Positions 40,880-49,432 of a stretch of 64,000 nucleotides of DNA are shown here, piece after piece; the first letter of the stretch is position 1; each line of letters begins with the position of its first letter. The notes beneath the pieces were generated by a model, which worked only from the letters and a program-made list of their open reading frames with translations, had not been told where the DNA came from and made no database searches. The position numbers and the translations under genes were made by a program. Source of the stretch: Halohasta salina (GTDB lineage: Archaea > Halobacteriota > Halobacteria > Halobacteriales > Haloferacaceae). Location of the stretch: positions 34,889-98,888 of the forward strand of contig NZ_JAMZIE010000008.1 of NCBI RefSeq assembly GCF_024178165.1. The letters are read 5' to 3'.

Positions 40880-42171
40880 TAGCTTTCAGCTCCATTGAAT
40901 GGATCTGCCCCATTTCCTGTTTCCTGTCCTTCAAGTATGGATGTTATAGTATCGACATCCAGGTCAAGTTTCTCGACATACTCTCTGGCCTCCTCTCCGA
41001 ACGCCCCACTGGCAGACTGAGCGAGGAACTGAGCAACCGCTGATCCACCGGCAATACCCAAAACCATCTCCGGCGAGAGTCCAGCAGCAGATCCACCACC
41101 CGCGGCGACAGTCGACGTGAGCATCATCTCACTGCCCTTTTTGATCATCTCAAAGAACCCGCTCTCGGCAGATCCTTCCAGAAGGCCATCATTTTGTTCA
41201 AGGGCGACTGCCTTTCCGAGGGCTTTCCCGGCCATCTGCGTATTGTCATCGATCTGTTCCTGCATCTCTTCAACCCTTTCAGCGACAGCGGTGAGTGTTG
41301 TTGGAGGCTCCGACTGTTGGTCAGTGTCAGTCGCTCGCTGAATATAGACCTCCGTTTCAGCCAGTCGTTGAATTCCAAGTTCACCGCCAGTCATTACCCG
41401 CTGAGCAGTCTCTTCGGCTTCGCGTTCCAGCTGTGGATCTGGGTCGACTTCCAACTCAACATCCTCCTGCGACAACATGCTCACCGCGCCCTGGGTCTGC
41501 TGGCGGACGTGGGCCAGTTCATGCGCCAGCACGTGCTGACCTTCCGGCGACTCTGGATCGTACTCGCCGGCGTTGAACGCGACGTGATTACCAACGGTGA
41601 ATGCGCGAGCGTTGATCGATTCACAGGCTGCGGCGGCCTGCGGACCGGTGTGAATCCGCACATCCCCCAGCGAGTCGCCCATCCGGTCTTCCATCGCTCG
41701 CTGAATCGAGGCGTCAAGCGAACGTCCGGTCGACGAAATCACCTCCCGCACCGCATCAGGAACACCCGTCTCACCAGCCGACCCCGTTTCGGCGGCGGCC
41801 TGCTCGCTCCGCAACACCGACCGCCGGTTCTGCCGTTCGACGTTCGTCGGCACCTCGGGAGGCCGGTCGGCCTGCCGCTGCCGAAAGGCCTCCATATCCC
41901 GCGGTTTGCCCATAATCTCCGCAGGCATCCCCTCGGCGATCCAGTCGTGGGTCTCTCGACCATAGGTTCGCTCGGTTTGTTCCAGCCGTTGGAGCGTCGA
42001 CTCGTCGGGGATCCGCATCCCGAAATGGTCCTCGGCGCGCTCGATGGTCGGCCACGTTCGACCCATCTGTGAGGGCGCAGGCGTCGACTCTCCGGTCGAC
42101 GACTCGGTCGCCGGCGAATGGGTCGCCGACCGAGCGGTCCGGTCGGTCGACTGAGCTGATCGAAATCCCAT
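40879..42171 (-). CDS. DUF4157 (HELAH) protein, putative injection-system/polymorphic effector A
   Basis: This 430-aa protein has a disordered Ser/Thr-rich start (MGFRSAQSTDRTARSATHSP) and then the DUF4157 domain at about residues 165-230 (LGDVRIHTGPQAAAACESIN; ARAFTVGNHVAFNAGEYDPE; HVLAHELAHVRQQTQG with HELAH near residue 217, a zinc-peptidase-like motif). A linker with repeated IQR motifs follows (residues ~236-278), and the C-terminal part has a Gly/Ala hydrophobic stretch (TSTVAAGGGSAAGLSPEMVL). DUF4157 is common in eCIS cargo proteins. The N-terminal part is GC-rich and the part after the linker AT-richer. It shares its promoter with the divergent AAA+ gene. Confidence 0.85.
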   Translation of the reverse strand: MGFRSAQSTDRTARSATHSPATESSTGESTPAPSQMGRTWPTIERAEDHFGMRIPDESTLQRLEQTERTYGRETHDWIAEGMPAEIMGKPRDMEAFRQRQADRPPEVPTNVERQNRRSVLRSEQAAAETGSAGETGVPDAVREVISSTGRSLDASIQRAMEDRMGDSLGDVRIHTGPQAAAACESINARAFTVGNHVAFNAGEYDPESPEGQHVLAHELAHVRQQTQGAVSMLSQEDVELEVDPDPQLEREAEETAQRVMTGGELGIQRLAETEVYIQRATDTDQQSEPPTTLTAVAERVEEMQEQIDDNTQMAGKALGKAVALEQNDGLLEGSAESGFFEMIKKGSEMMLTSTVAAGGGSAAGLSPEMVLGIAGGSAVAQFLAQSASGAFGEEAREYVEKLDLDVDTITSILEGQETGNGADPFNGAES

Positions 42172-42288
42172 AGAGACGGTCTTACCGGGAGTGCCCGCGT
42201 GCTCGTATAAATACTCTCGGCCGAGGGTTTTTGTTTGATCCCGCAGGCAAGTGCCCGTATCCCGCCGTCGGCTCCGACGGACCCCCAT
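42172..42288. promoter_or_regulatory. Compact divergent promoter with one near-symmetric TATA box
   Basis: TATAAATA at 42206-42213 reads TATTTATA on the other strand, so one block can serve both directions. On the minus strand it lies 35-42 bases ahead of the DUF4157 ATG. On the plus strand it predicts a start of transcription at about 42236, next to an in-frame TTG at 42235 and 53 bases before the preferred ATG of the AAA+ gene. No second TATA-like block is seen in the region. Shared control of the two genes is inferred. Confidence 0.6.
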
Positions 42289-44775
42289 ATGAGCTACGCG
42301 ACGACACACGACCATCTCCGTGCGGAACTCGTCCGGATCGAGACCGTCATCGAGGCCCACGATGGAACCGAACGGTCGGTGGAGACTGCCGATTCAACAG
42401 CCGTCGACAGCGGCGCGCCGCCGGAGCCAGCGTCGCTGTCGCTCGCAGTGGCCGCCGAGACGCGCGCGGCGATCCGTGAGCAAACCGAGACGATCCGACA
42501 GGAGTGCCGCGACAGCGAGTGTCGGCTTCGACTCCGCGTGCTCGCCGATGTGTGTGGGCTGTCGCGTCGGCATCTCGACGTGCTCATGCTGGCGATGGCC
42601 CCCGTGTTGGACGCCGAGCACGCCGACCGGTTCCGGCGTGCCACCAACGACCGGTCGCTGAGTCGGCCGACGGTCGAATACATCAGAACGCTCTTCGGCC
42701 GAACCCCGAGTGAACGACTCGCTGCCGGTCGACTCGTCGATCGCAACTCGCCGCTCTGTACCCACGGCCTGATCGAACTCCACGCGCCACCACACGGGAC
42801 GGACCGACGGGCGAACCGGCTGGTCGTCCCCAGCGGGCGCGTCGTCGAGTATCTCAGCGGCGACAACAGCCCCGACCCCGCGCTCGTCGAGGAGATCGCC
42901 GCCCACAACGGGGTGGGTGTCGTCGACTGCGAGGCCGACACGACCGTCGACGAACTCGCAGTCAGCGACCGGATCGGCCAACGCGTAGCGACACTCGCCG
43001 CACGTGACGGCCCCACCCGGTGTTACTGGTATGGCCCCGCCAGCGAGAAACACCGCGCGGTCGCGGCGGTCTGTGCCGACCGATATCTGCAAGCCGACCT
43101 CGGGGCCGTCCTCGCGGCCGACGTACTCGACTGGCTCTGCCGGGAGGCTGCACTGCTTGGTCGACCGCTCTGCCTCACCAACGCGACTGCGGCAACCGAT
43201 CACGCCGAGCGAACCACCCGTCTCGAAGCCGTCTTCGATACCCTCGCCGACCTCGATACCTCGGTGTTCGTCACCGGTAGCGAGGAGTGGACCCCGACCG
43301 GAACGATGTCGACCGACGTCGACGCCATCGTCGAGTTTCCCTACCCCTCGGTCGACCTCCGGCGAGCGTTCTGGCGACGCCACGCGGCCGCCCTCCCCGA
43401 CGAAGTCGATCCCGGCGTGCTTGCGGGGACGTTTCGGCTCACCCACGAAGGGCTCCGGGCGGCCCTGTCGACGGCCCGGTCAGTCGCCGAGGGCGGGGAG
43501 TTGACCGCCGCAGACGTCTACCGGGGCTGTCGCGCCCAGTCGACCGGCGAGCTCGACGATCTCGCGGATCGAATCGAGCCCGACAGCGAGTGGGACGACA
43601 TCGAGTTGCGGGCCGAGACCGAGTCGAAACTCCGGCTGGTCGGGACCCACATCGCCCAGCAGGGCCGGATCTACGACGAGTGGGGGTTCGCCGAGCGGTT
43701 CAGCCGCGGGCAGGGGGTCGTCGCGCTGTTCGAGGGGCCCTCGGGGACCGGCAAGACGATGGCCGCCGAACTACTGGCCGGCGAGGTCGGAATGGCCCTC
43801 TACCGGGTCGATCTCTCGGCGGTCGTCTCGAAGTATATCGGCGAGACCGAGGCGAACCTCGAAGCGATCTTCGAGGCCGCCACCAACGCCAACGCCGTGT
43901 TGCTGTTCGACGAGGCCGACGCGGTGTTCGGCGAGCGAGGGGAGGTCTCGGATTCTACGGACAGATACGCCAACGCCGAGGTGAACTACCTGCTCCAGCG
44001 GATCGAGAGCTACGACGGCGTCGTCCTGTTGACGACCAACTACGCCTCGGGGATCGACTCGGCGTTCCAGCGCCGGCTCGATCACACCGTCTCGTTTACA
44101 AAGCCACAGGCGTCGACCCGCAGGTCGATCTGGAAGGGGATGTTCCCCGACGACGCCCCGGTGGGCGACCTCGACTACGCGTTCCTCTCGGAGTTCGAGT
44201 TCACCGGCGGTCGGATCCAAACGATCTGTCGGACCGCGGCGATTCGGGCGGCCGACGAGGCCCACGGCGGCGAGCCGACCATCGAGATGCGGCATCTCGT
44301 CGGGGCCATCCGGCAGGCTGTCGAGGCCAGCGGCCGGATGGTCGACCCCTCGGCTTTCGAGCCCTACCGGGGGCTGTTGGACGACGAACCAACCGTCGAC
44401 TCGGACGACTCCCCGGCGGAGCCGCCGACAGACGCGGTCGACCGCCGGAACCAAGCGCCCGACCGGAGCCCCGAGGCAGTCGTCGAAGCCTTCGTCGACC
44501 GGCTCAACGACGGCGACCCCGCGGTCGACGACCTCTATCACGCTCGGGCGGTCACCGAGCCGGTCTCTCGGAAAGACCTACGGCGGGCAACGACAGTCGA
44601 CCACGGCATCGTCGGCGACATCGAACGCTTGGAGTCGGCGACCGATCGGGTCGTCCTCGCGTTCACGCATCGTCGGGACGGCTGCCAACACCGGACGACC
44701 GTCGAACTCCGCCGCGAGGACGGTCGCTGGCGGCTGTTCGATCTCGAGCGCTCGGAGTCCGCGGCCGCGCCATGA
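42289..44775 (+). CDS. AAA+ ATPase, eCIS-associated type, with degenerate first module and NTF2-like tail
   Basis: This 828-aa protein has an N-terminal helical/winged-helix region (LADVCGLSRRHLDVLMLAMA). A first ATPase-like module follows (~residues 215-400) in which the Walker A loop is degenerate (CYWYGPASEKHRA). The second module is active-looking: Walker A GPSGTGKT at residues ~485-492, Walker B LLFDEADAVFG at ~538, and an arginine-finger region (SAFQRRLDHTVSF). The last ~95 residues (SPEAVVEAFVDRLNDGDPAV ... RWRLFDLERSE) look like an NTF2/SnoaL fold. Similar ATPases accompany extracellular contractile injection systems. The ATG at 42289 is preferred over TTG at 42235. Confidence 0.87.
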   Translation: MSYATTHDHLRAELVRIETVIEAHDGTERSVETADSTAVDSGAPPEPASLSLAVAAETRAAIREQTETIRQECRDSECRLRLRVLADVCGLSRRHLDVLMLAMAPVLDAEHADRFRRATNDRSLSRPTVEYIRTLFGRTPSERLAAGRLVDRNSPLCTHGLIELHAPPHGTDRRANRLVVPSGRVVEYLSGDNSPDPALVEEIAAHNGVGVVDCEADTTVDELAVSDRIGQRVATLAARDGPTRCYWYGPASEKHRAVAAVCADRYLQADLGAVLAADVLDWLCREAALLGRPLCLTNATAATDHAERTTRLEAVFDTLADLDTSVFVTGSEEWTPTGTMSTDVDAIVEFPYPSVDLRRAFWRRHAAALPDEVDPGVLAGTFRLTHEGLRAALSTARSVAEGGELTAADVYRGCRAQSTGELDDLADRIEPDSEWDDIELRAETESKLRLVGTHIAQQGRIYDEWGFAERFSRGQGVVALFEGPSGTGKTMAAELLAGEVGMALYRVDLSAVVSKYIGETEANLEAIFEAATNANAVLLFDEADAVFGERGEVSDSTDRYANAEVNYLLQRIESYDGVVLLTTNYASGIDSAFQRRLDHTVSFTKPQASTRRSIWKGMFPDDAPVGDLDYAFLSEFEFTGGRIQTICRTAAIRAADEAHGGEPTIEMRHLVGAIRQAVEASGRMVDPSAFEPYRGLLDDEPTVDSDDSPAEPPTDAVDRRNQAPDRSPEAVVEAFVDRLNDGDPAVDDLYHARAVTEPVSRKDLRRATTVDHGIVGDIERLESATDRVVLAFTHRRDGCQHRTTVELRREDGRWRLFDLERSESAAAP

Positions 44776-44838
44776 GGCTATATACGGCTCCGAGGGGATA
44801 GCTCAGCCAATGAGCACGCTCCTGTGTCGTGGTAGCCA

Positions 44839-45756
44839 ATGACGCTCCAGTTGCCCAGCGAGATCGTCGTCGACCGGTTTCTGCCGACCGCCCGGCGAAT
44901 GTTGGCGGTCGAACTCGCCGACCGGGGGATGGCTCAACAGGCGATCGCAGCCAAACTCGGGGTCTCGCAGGCGGCCGTCAGCAAATACCTCAGCGGGGAT
45001 CGGACCGGCGAACCGCGGTTCGCCGAGGACCCCCGAATGGTCGAGACTGTCGAGTACATTGCCGAGGGGTTCGCCGCGGGCACACTGGACGACTACGCGG
45101 CACTGGCGGAACTCCTGGAGTTGATCCGGACCTTCGAGGATCGCGGGCCGATCTGTGCGATCCACGAAGAAGAGGTGCCCGCCCTCGAGGGGGTGGGCTG
45201 TGACCTCTGCGTCCGCGGCCGCGACCAGCGCCACGAGGCCGAACGCGACGTGCTCCGGACCGTCCGGCGGGCCGTACGGCAGTTCTCGAACACGCCGGCG
45301 GTCGTCGACCACGTCCCGAACGTCGGCTCGAACATCGGGATGGCCCTGCCCGACGCCGACGCCGCATCCGAGGTCGCGGCGGTACCGGGCCGACTCCATG
45401 CGATGGGCAGCCAGGTCAACGTCCCGGCCGACCCCGAATTCGGGGCTTCCCAGCACGTCGCCCGGACGATTCTGGCGGCGATGACCGTCGACCCCGAGAT
45501 CCGAGGCGCAGTTAACCTCCGGACGACCGACGCCCTGCTCGATGGGGCTGCCGAACGGGGGCTCGACACCCTCAGCTTCGATGCGAGCTACGAGAACCGC
45601 ACCGAGCGGATCCGATCGCTGCTCGCCGAGCGGGGTGACGTGCCGGCGGTGTGCTACCACGAAGGGGCGTTCGGCATCGAGCCGATTGCCTACGTCCTCG
45701 GCACGAGCGCAGTCGAGGCCGTCGACACTGCGGTGGCCTGTCTCGAAGCAGCGTAG
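44839..45756 (+). CDS. HTH + ThiN-domain thiamine regulator (ThiR-like)
   Basis: This 305-aa protein has an N-terminal helix-turn-helix (residues ~25-52, RGMAQQAIAAKLGVSQAAVS) and a C-terminal ThiN domain (HVPNVGSNIGMALPDADAAS, then AAVPGRLHAMGSQVNVPADP and LSFDASYENRTERI). ThiN binds thiamine phosphates; in haloarchaea HTH-ThiN proteins without synthase activity repress thiamine genes. A cysteine pair in the middle (GVGCDLCVRG) may bind metal. A TATA-like CTATATAC lies about 50 bases upstream. No thi biosynthetic gene is nearby. Confidence 0.88.
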   Translation: MTLQLPSEIVVDRFLPTARRMLAVELADRGMAQQAIAAKLGVSQAAVSKYLSGDRTGEPRFAEDPRMVETVEYIAEGFAAGTLDDYAALAELLELIRTFEDRGPICAIHEEEVPALEGVGCDLCVRGRDQRHEAERDVLRTVRRAVRQFSNTPAVVDHVPNVGSNIGMALPDADAASEVAAVPGRLHAMGSQVNVPADPEFGASQHVARTILAAMTVDPEIRGAVNLRTTDALLDGAAERGLDTLSFDASYENRTERIRSLLAERGDVPAVCYHEGAFGIEPIAYVLGTSAVEAVDTAVACLEAA

Positions 45757-45793
45757 CCGATGTCTTTATTTTCGTGGTGTGGCTAGATGTAGC

Positions 45794-46066
45794 ATGGACG
45801 AGCCAACGCCGAACGGGGCTGGCGAACCCGACGAGGAGACCGAGTCGCTCGACGAACTGGTGAATTACCTGACGCCGCGGCGGGACAACGAGACGATGGC
45901 GACCTATCAGAACACCACCTCAATCGCCTGTCCGGCCTGCGGGGAGCCGTTCGACTATCTGGTCGTCTGCAAGCAGGATCAGACCAGCCTCTCGCTGGAC
46001 GACGTCATGGATCTCTGCGTGACCGCCGACCACGACGGGCGGCCCTTCCTGTTTACCCACGAGTAG
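45794..46066 (+). CDS. Small zinc-ribbon haloarchaeal protein (DUF7385-like)
   Basis: This 90-aa protein has an acidic start (MDEPTPNGAGEPDEETESLD), the sequence TYQNTTSIACPACGEPFDYL with one CxxC pair, and the ending GRPFLFTHE. I associate this with a haloarchaeal family often annotated near motility genes ('flagella cluster protein'), but that is from memory and no motility gene is adjacent here. The TATA-like TCTTTATTTT ends about 24 bases ahead of the ATG, which implies a leaderless transcript. Confidence 0.7.
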   Translation: MDEPTPNGAGEPDEETESLDELVNYLTPRRDNETMATYQNTTSIACPACGEPFDYLVVCKQDQTSLSLDDVMDLCVTADHDGRPFLFTHE

Positions 46067-46128
46067 GTTGCGGGGCTCGCTATGGGTATGGATCCCAATA
46101 GAGCCCTGACGACGACACAAAGGCTTTG

Positions 46129-46728
46129 ATGGCCGCCACGAAGAACTCGGATATGATCGCCGCACCGATCGTGGCCACCATCGGGCTGGTGCTGTTGTAT
46201 GGGGTGCTCGACCAACCCCACCGCGGTCCGGCGGCAACGTTCTGGAACCGGGGCCGGGCGGCACTGCTACCGGGACTCGACCGACTGGCCCGCCGGCTCC
46301 GGATGGGGTATGCAGCCTACGAACTCCAGCCACGGGAGTACGCCGGCCGGATCGACGCACCCGTCGACGACGTCGACGAGCTACTGGCAGCCAACGGCTT
46401 CGAGCGGATGCCGCTGTCGGCGTGGAAGACCCTCCCCGACGGCCGAAGCGAGGCCGGGTCGTGGGCCCGCCGGGAGGGGCCGCTGGCCGACCGCCAGCTC
46501 CACGTCATGCTGTTTCGGACCGACGATGGGTCGACCGACGTCTACGCCCACGAGGAGTTCAACGCCTTCCATCCCCGCTACGCCGCCAAACACTACCACG
46601 GCGTCGGCTACGACCCACAAGCCGGCTGTCGGCAAATCGAGTCGACCCTCGGCGAGTACCTTTCGGAATCTCCACGGCCGGCAGCCGACGGCGGAACCAC
46701 CGATACCGACTACGAATTCTCCCCGTAG
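46129..46728 (+). CDS. Membrane-anchored haloarchaeal protein, unknown function
   Basis: This 199-aa protein has one N-terminal membrane helix (APIVATIGLVLLYGVLDQP) and a soluble domain with conserved-looking blocks (ELQPREYAGRIDAPVDDVDE; GFERMPLSAWKTLPDGR; DVYAHEEFNAFHPRYAAKHY). I do not recognise a characterised family. The start ATG at 46129 follows an in-frame TTG and is preferred. Confidence 0.72.
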   Translation: MAATKNSDMIAAPIVATIGLVLLYGVLDQPHRGPAATFWNRGRAALLPGLDRLARRLRMGYAAYELQPREYAGRIDAPVDDVDELLAANGFERMPLSAWKTLPDGRSEAGSWARREGPLADRQLHVMLFRTDDGSTDVYAHEEFNAFHPRYAAKHYHGVGYDPQAGCRQIESTLGEYLSESPRPAADGGTTDTDYEFSP

Positions 46729-46767
46729 TCGGTCGCTACTCGCAGTAGCCAGCGCCTACTGGGACAC

Positions 46768-47721
46768 TCACACCTCGACCAGCGTCGCCGGCAGTTGAGC
46801 GGCGATCCGGTCGACCGTCTCGCGGGCGTCGGCGTCGGAGCTGATCGCGGGGATCGAAACCAGCCGACAGTCGGGCAGTTCGGTTTCGAGCCGCGCCAAC
46901 TGCTCTCGATGGGCGGTCTCGGTCGCCCGACAGCGCCGACAGTCGGGATCGGGGTCGGTGAGGACCCGGTTGACGACCACGGTTTCGACCGGGATATCGG
47001 CGTCGGCAAGCTGATCGACCAGCCGCAGCGTCTCGGCGACCGCCATCGGCTCGGGGAGGCAGACGACGCGGAAGTCGACGCGCTCCGGATCGGTGAGAAG
47101 CTCCCGGACCGACTCCATGCGTCCGGCCATCGACGCGAACGCGTCGTCCTCGTCGCGTCGGCGGCCCCAGAGGTAGGCCGGGCCGAACACCGCGCTCCGA
47201 GCGGTGTCGACCGTCCGCCGAAGTTGGCCACGCAGGGAGTCGGCGGCCGCCACCGTCTCCCGGAGCACCGCGGGCAGATCGAGCAGCCGGAGCGTATGGC
47301 CCGTCGGGGCGGTGTCGACGACGATCCGATCGGACTCGCTGCCCTCGCTGTGGGCCGCCAGCGCCTCGATCGCCGCCAGCTCGTCGCTGCCGGGAACGAC
47401 GCCCGCGGTGAACAGCCGCTCGATCTCCGCGTCGTCGAGTCGGATCCCGGCCGACCGGAGTTCAGCCGCCAGCCCTTCGACGATGGCACGGTAGGCTGCC
47501 TCGCCGGCGTCGGGAGCGAGTTCCTCGATCCAGAGGTTCTCGTCGACTGCCCGTCGCTCGGTCCCCGGTTCGACCTCGAAGGCATCCGCCAGCGAGTGGG
47601 CAGGGTCGGTCGAGATGACCAACGTTTTCGCCCCGCGACGGGCGGCCGCAACTCCCGTCGACGCCGCGAGCGTGGTTTTGCCGACGCCACCTTTGCCGCC
47701 GTAACAGACGAACCCATCCAT
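46768..47721 (-). CDS. Get3/ArsA-type ATPase
   Basis: This 317-aa deviant P-loop ATPase has GGKGGVGKT at residues 8-16 (with the signature lysine K10), switch I STDPAHSLADAFE, and switch II VVDTAPTGHTLRLLDLP. A CxxC pair late in the protein (DPDCRRCRATE) matches the zinc-mediated dimer interface of Get3. Eukaryotic Get3 targets tail-anchored membrane proteins; haloarchaeal homologues are proposed to do the same or to act as chaperones. There is no arsB or arsD nearby, which argues against arsenite export. Confidence 0.9.
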   Translation of the reverse strand: MDGFVCYGGKGGVGKTTLAASTGVAAARRGAKTLVISTDPAHSLADAFEVEPGTERRAVDENLWIEELAPDAGEAAYRAIVEGLAAELRSAGIRLDDAEIERLFTAGVVPGSDELAAIEALAAHSEGSESDRIVVDTAPTGHTLRLLDLPAVLRETVAAADSLRGQLRRTVDTARSAVFGPAYLWGRRRDEDDAFASMAGRMESVRELLTDPERVDFRVVCLPEPMAVAETLRLVDQLADADIPVETVVVNRVLTDPDPDCRRCRATETAHREQLARLETELPDCRLVSIPAISSDADARETVDRIAAQLPATLVEV

Positions 47722-47787
47722 CGCTCACACGACGGCTGCCGCTCGCAAAAGCAGTCGTATCTGCAGGGAACCGGGACTATCGGTCCG

Positions 47788-47925
47788 TTATGAATCCGCC
47801 ACTGGCGTCTCACAGTTCGGACAGCGATCGGGATACCGCCGCCCGTCGACTGCGGGGATCCCGTATTCGCCGTTGTCTGGTGTCTCGCGTCGGAGTCGTC
47901 GACCACAACCGCTGCAGTGTTTCAT
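47788..47925 (-). CDS. 45-aa zinc-ribbon micro-protein
   Basis: The frame reads MKHCSGCGRRLRRETPDNGE, then YGIPAVDGRRYPDRCPNCET and a short end. It carries two CxxC knuckles 31 residues apart, which would bind one zinc. Haloarchaea express many such two-CxxC small proteins. It lies in the gap upstream of the Get3-like gene, on the same strand. Cysteine spacing and lack of any competing frame support it. Confidence 0.68.
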   Translation of the reverse strand: MKHCSGCGRRLRRETPDNGEYGIPAVDGRRYPDRCPNCETPVADS

Positions 47926-48032
47926 CCTGATAGGTCGGTGTGTGGGTGTATATGAATCTGCTGCCCAGTCACGTGTAGCCGGAGTGAACTCAGTCCGCCG
48001 ACGCCGATCTAAAAGCAGTTCGTCGCCAGCGT

Positions 48033-48383
48033 TCAGATCGGCAGTCGCTTGCGAGCTCCCTCGATCATCGCGTCGACACGGTCCTGAAACTCCTCGACCG
48101 AGCGCTCGACGTAGTGGACGCGCTGGCGGGGAATCCGTCGGATGACGTCGTTGTCCTCGCTGTCGGTGCCGGTTTTGAGCTGCCAGTGGTCCTGAAAGTA
48201 GACGATGTGTTCGTTGTCGACCTCGTGGGTCGTCGTCTCGCCGTCGGGCTCGTCGTAGACGATGGTGGCCCGACCCAACTCGGGATCGGGGAGGTCGACC
48301 GGGGCGTCGTCGGAACCGTCGATATGCTCGGCACCGGGGTCGGCTTCGAGTTCTGACTCGGGGTCTGATTCGGATATGCGCAC
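48033..48383 (-). CDS. Acidic haloarchaeal protein, unknown function
   Basis: This 116-aa protein from GTG 48383 is acidic in its first third, then reads GRATIVYDEPDGETTTHEVD, NEHIVYFQDHWQLKTGTDSE and RIPRQRVHYVERSVEEFQDR. The strand-rich middle and the final helix look like a compact fold. An ATG 13 codons upstream is possible but adds a hydrophobic stretch (SVLDVVVVSV) that seems out of place. No family is recognised. Confidence 0.7.
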   Translation of the reverse strand: MRISESDPESELEADPGAEHIDGSDDAPVDLPDPELGRATIVYDEPDGETTTHEVDNEHIVYFQDHWQLKTGTDSEDNDVIRRIPRQRVHYVERSVEEFQDRVDAMIEGARKRLPI

Positions 48384-48474
48384 GGATACGACGACCACGT
48401 CCAAAACGCTGCGGGCCGACATCACACGACAGCGCGACGTTCCGGCGACGTTAATGTCGACATGTGGCAGGCGA

Positions 48475-49311
48475 TCAGTCCGCGCCGACCGGCTGGGACC
48501 CATCGAGGAAGGCTTTGACCGCGGTATCGTGGCGTCGCTTCCGTTCGTCGAACGCGCCGTGTTTTGCGCCATCGATCGGGAACACGTCAGCGGTCGGTAT
48601 CCGGTCGGCGGTCTCCCGGAGGATCGACTCGGGGAAAAACGGGTCGTGGCTCCCGCCGACAACGTACGTCTCGGCGTCGACCTCGCCGAGGATGTCGGTG
48701 GCGTCGTAGTCGAGAATCGCCGACAGCGACCGCGAAACGTCGGTCGACACCGCCGGTCGTGGGAGCAACGACTGGCTGGCAAGACCGAACACGGATCCGA
48801 GGAGATACCGCCGCCAGTCACGGACGCTGTACAGTTCGGCGGCGGCCTCCGACTGGAGCTGGTACCAACGTTGTTGATCGGCGTACCGCTGCCAGCGTTC
48901 GATAATCGGTCGACCACTCTCGGCGACCTGCCAGCCGGAGACGGTGAGGACCAACTGTTCGACGAGTTCGGGATACCGCGCGGCGAGTTCCTGACCGATA
49001 AAGCCGCCCATCGAGATGCCGAGGACGTCGACGGGCGTCGGGAACCCGTCGAGAATCCGACCGTACTGATCGGCCGCGTCGTCGATCTGGTAGTTCGCGG
49101 GCAGCCCCCGCGGTCGACTGATCACGTAAACCGTGCACGCGTCGGTAAACCGGTGGAAGTAGGCCTGCAGCGCCCACGCGGCTGCCGGCGGATACCGCCC
49201 GCCGAACATCGAATCGCCGAAGCCGGGGATCATCACCAGTCGCTTGTCGCCGTCGCCGACCCGAACGTAGGGAAACGAATCGAGCAGGTGACCGGTCGCT
49301 GGTGTACTCAT
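48475..49311 (-). CDS. Alpha/beta hydrolase
   Basis: This 278-aa protein has a nucleophile elbow GISMGGFIGQELAARYP, an oxyanion region VMIPGFGDSMFGGRYPPAAA, an acid residue in VGGSHDPFFPES, and catalytic His in IDGAKHGAFDER. The substrate is unknown; the fold covers esterases, haloperoxidases and C-C hydrolases. The start ATG at 49311 gives MSTPATGHLLDSF. It is divergent from the cytochrome P450 gene with a 121-base AT-rich gap, so the two may be co-regulated. Confidence 0.87.
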   Translation of the reverse strand: MSTPATGHLLDSFPYVRVGDGDKRLVMIPGFGDSMFGGRYPPAAAWALQAYFHRFTDACTVYVISRPRGLPANYQIDDAADQYGRILDGFPTPVDVLGISMGGFIGQELAARYPELVEQLVLTVSGWQVAESGRPIIERWQRYADQQRWYQLQSEAAAELYSVRDWRRYLLGSVFGLASQSLLPRPAVSTDVSRSLSAILDYDATDILGEVDAETYVVGGSHDPFFPESILRETADRIPTADVFPIDGAKHGAFDERKRRHDTAVKAFLDGSQPVGAD

Positions 49312-49432
49312 CACAGCCCTGTTCGGCTGTCGGCGGCAAAAGGCCGCGTTTATTTGTGTTTTTTGATATGAACAAACCCACATAATCCGACGGGTGCGAA
49401 TAGTTACCCTCGGTCAGCCGACAGTATTTCGT

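Noticed and set aside
43287..44801. 504-aa arginine-rich frame inside the AAA+ ATPase gene
   Set aside because: Frame-shifted shadow of the ATPase; composition is not protein-like for a halophile.
46768..47721. Arsenite-export ATPase ArsA
   Set aside because: The single-domain form with a CxxC pair and no arsB or arsD nearby fits Get3 better.
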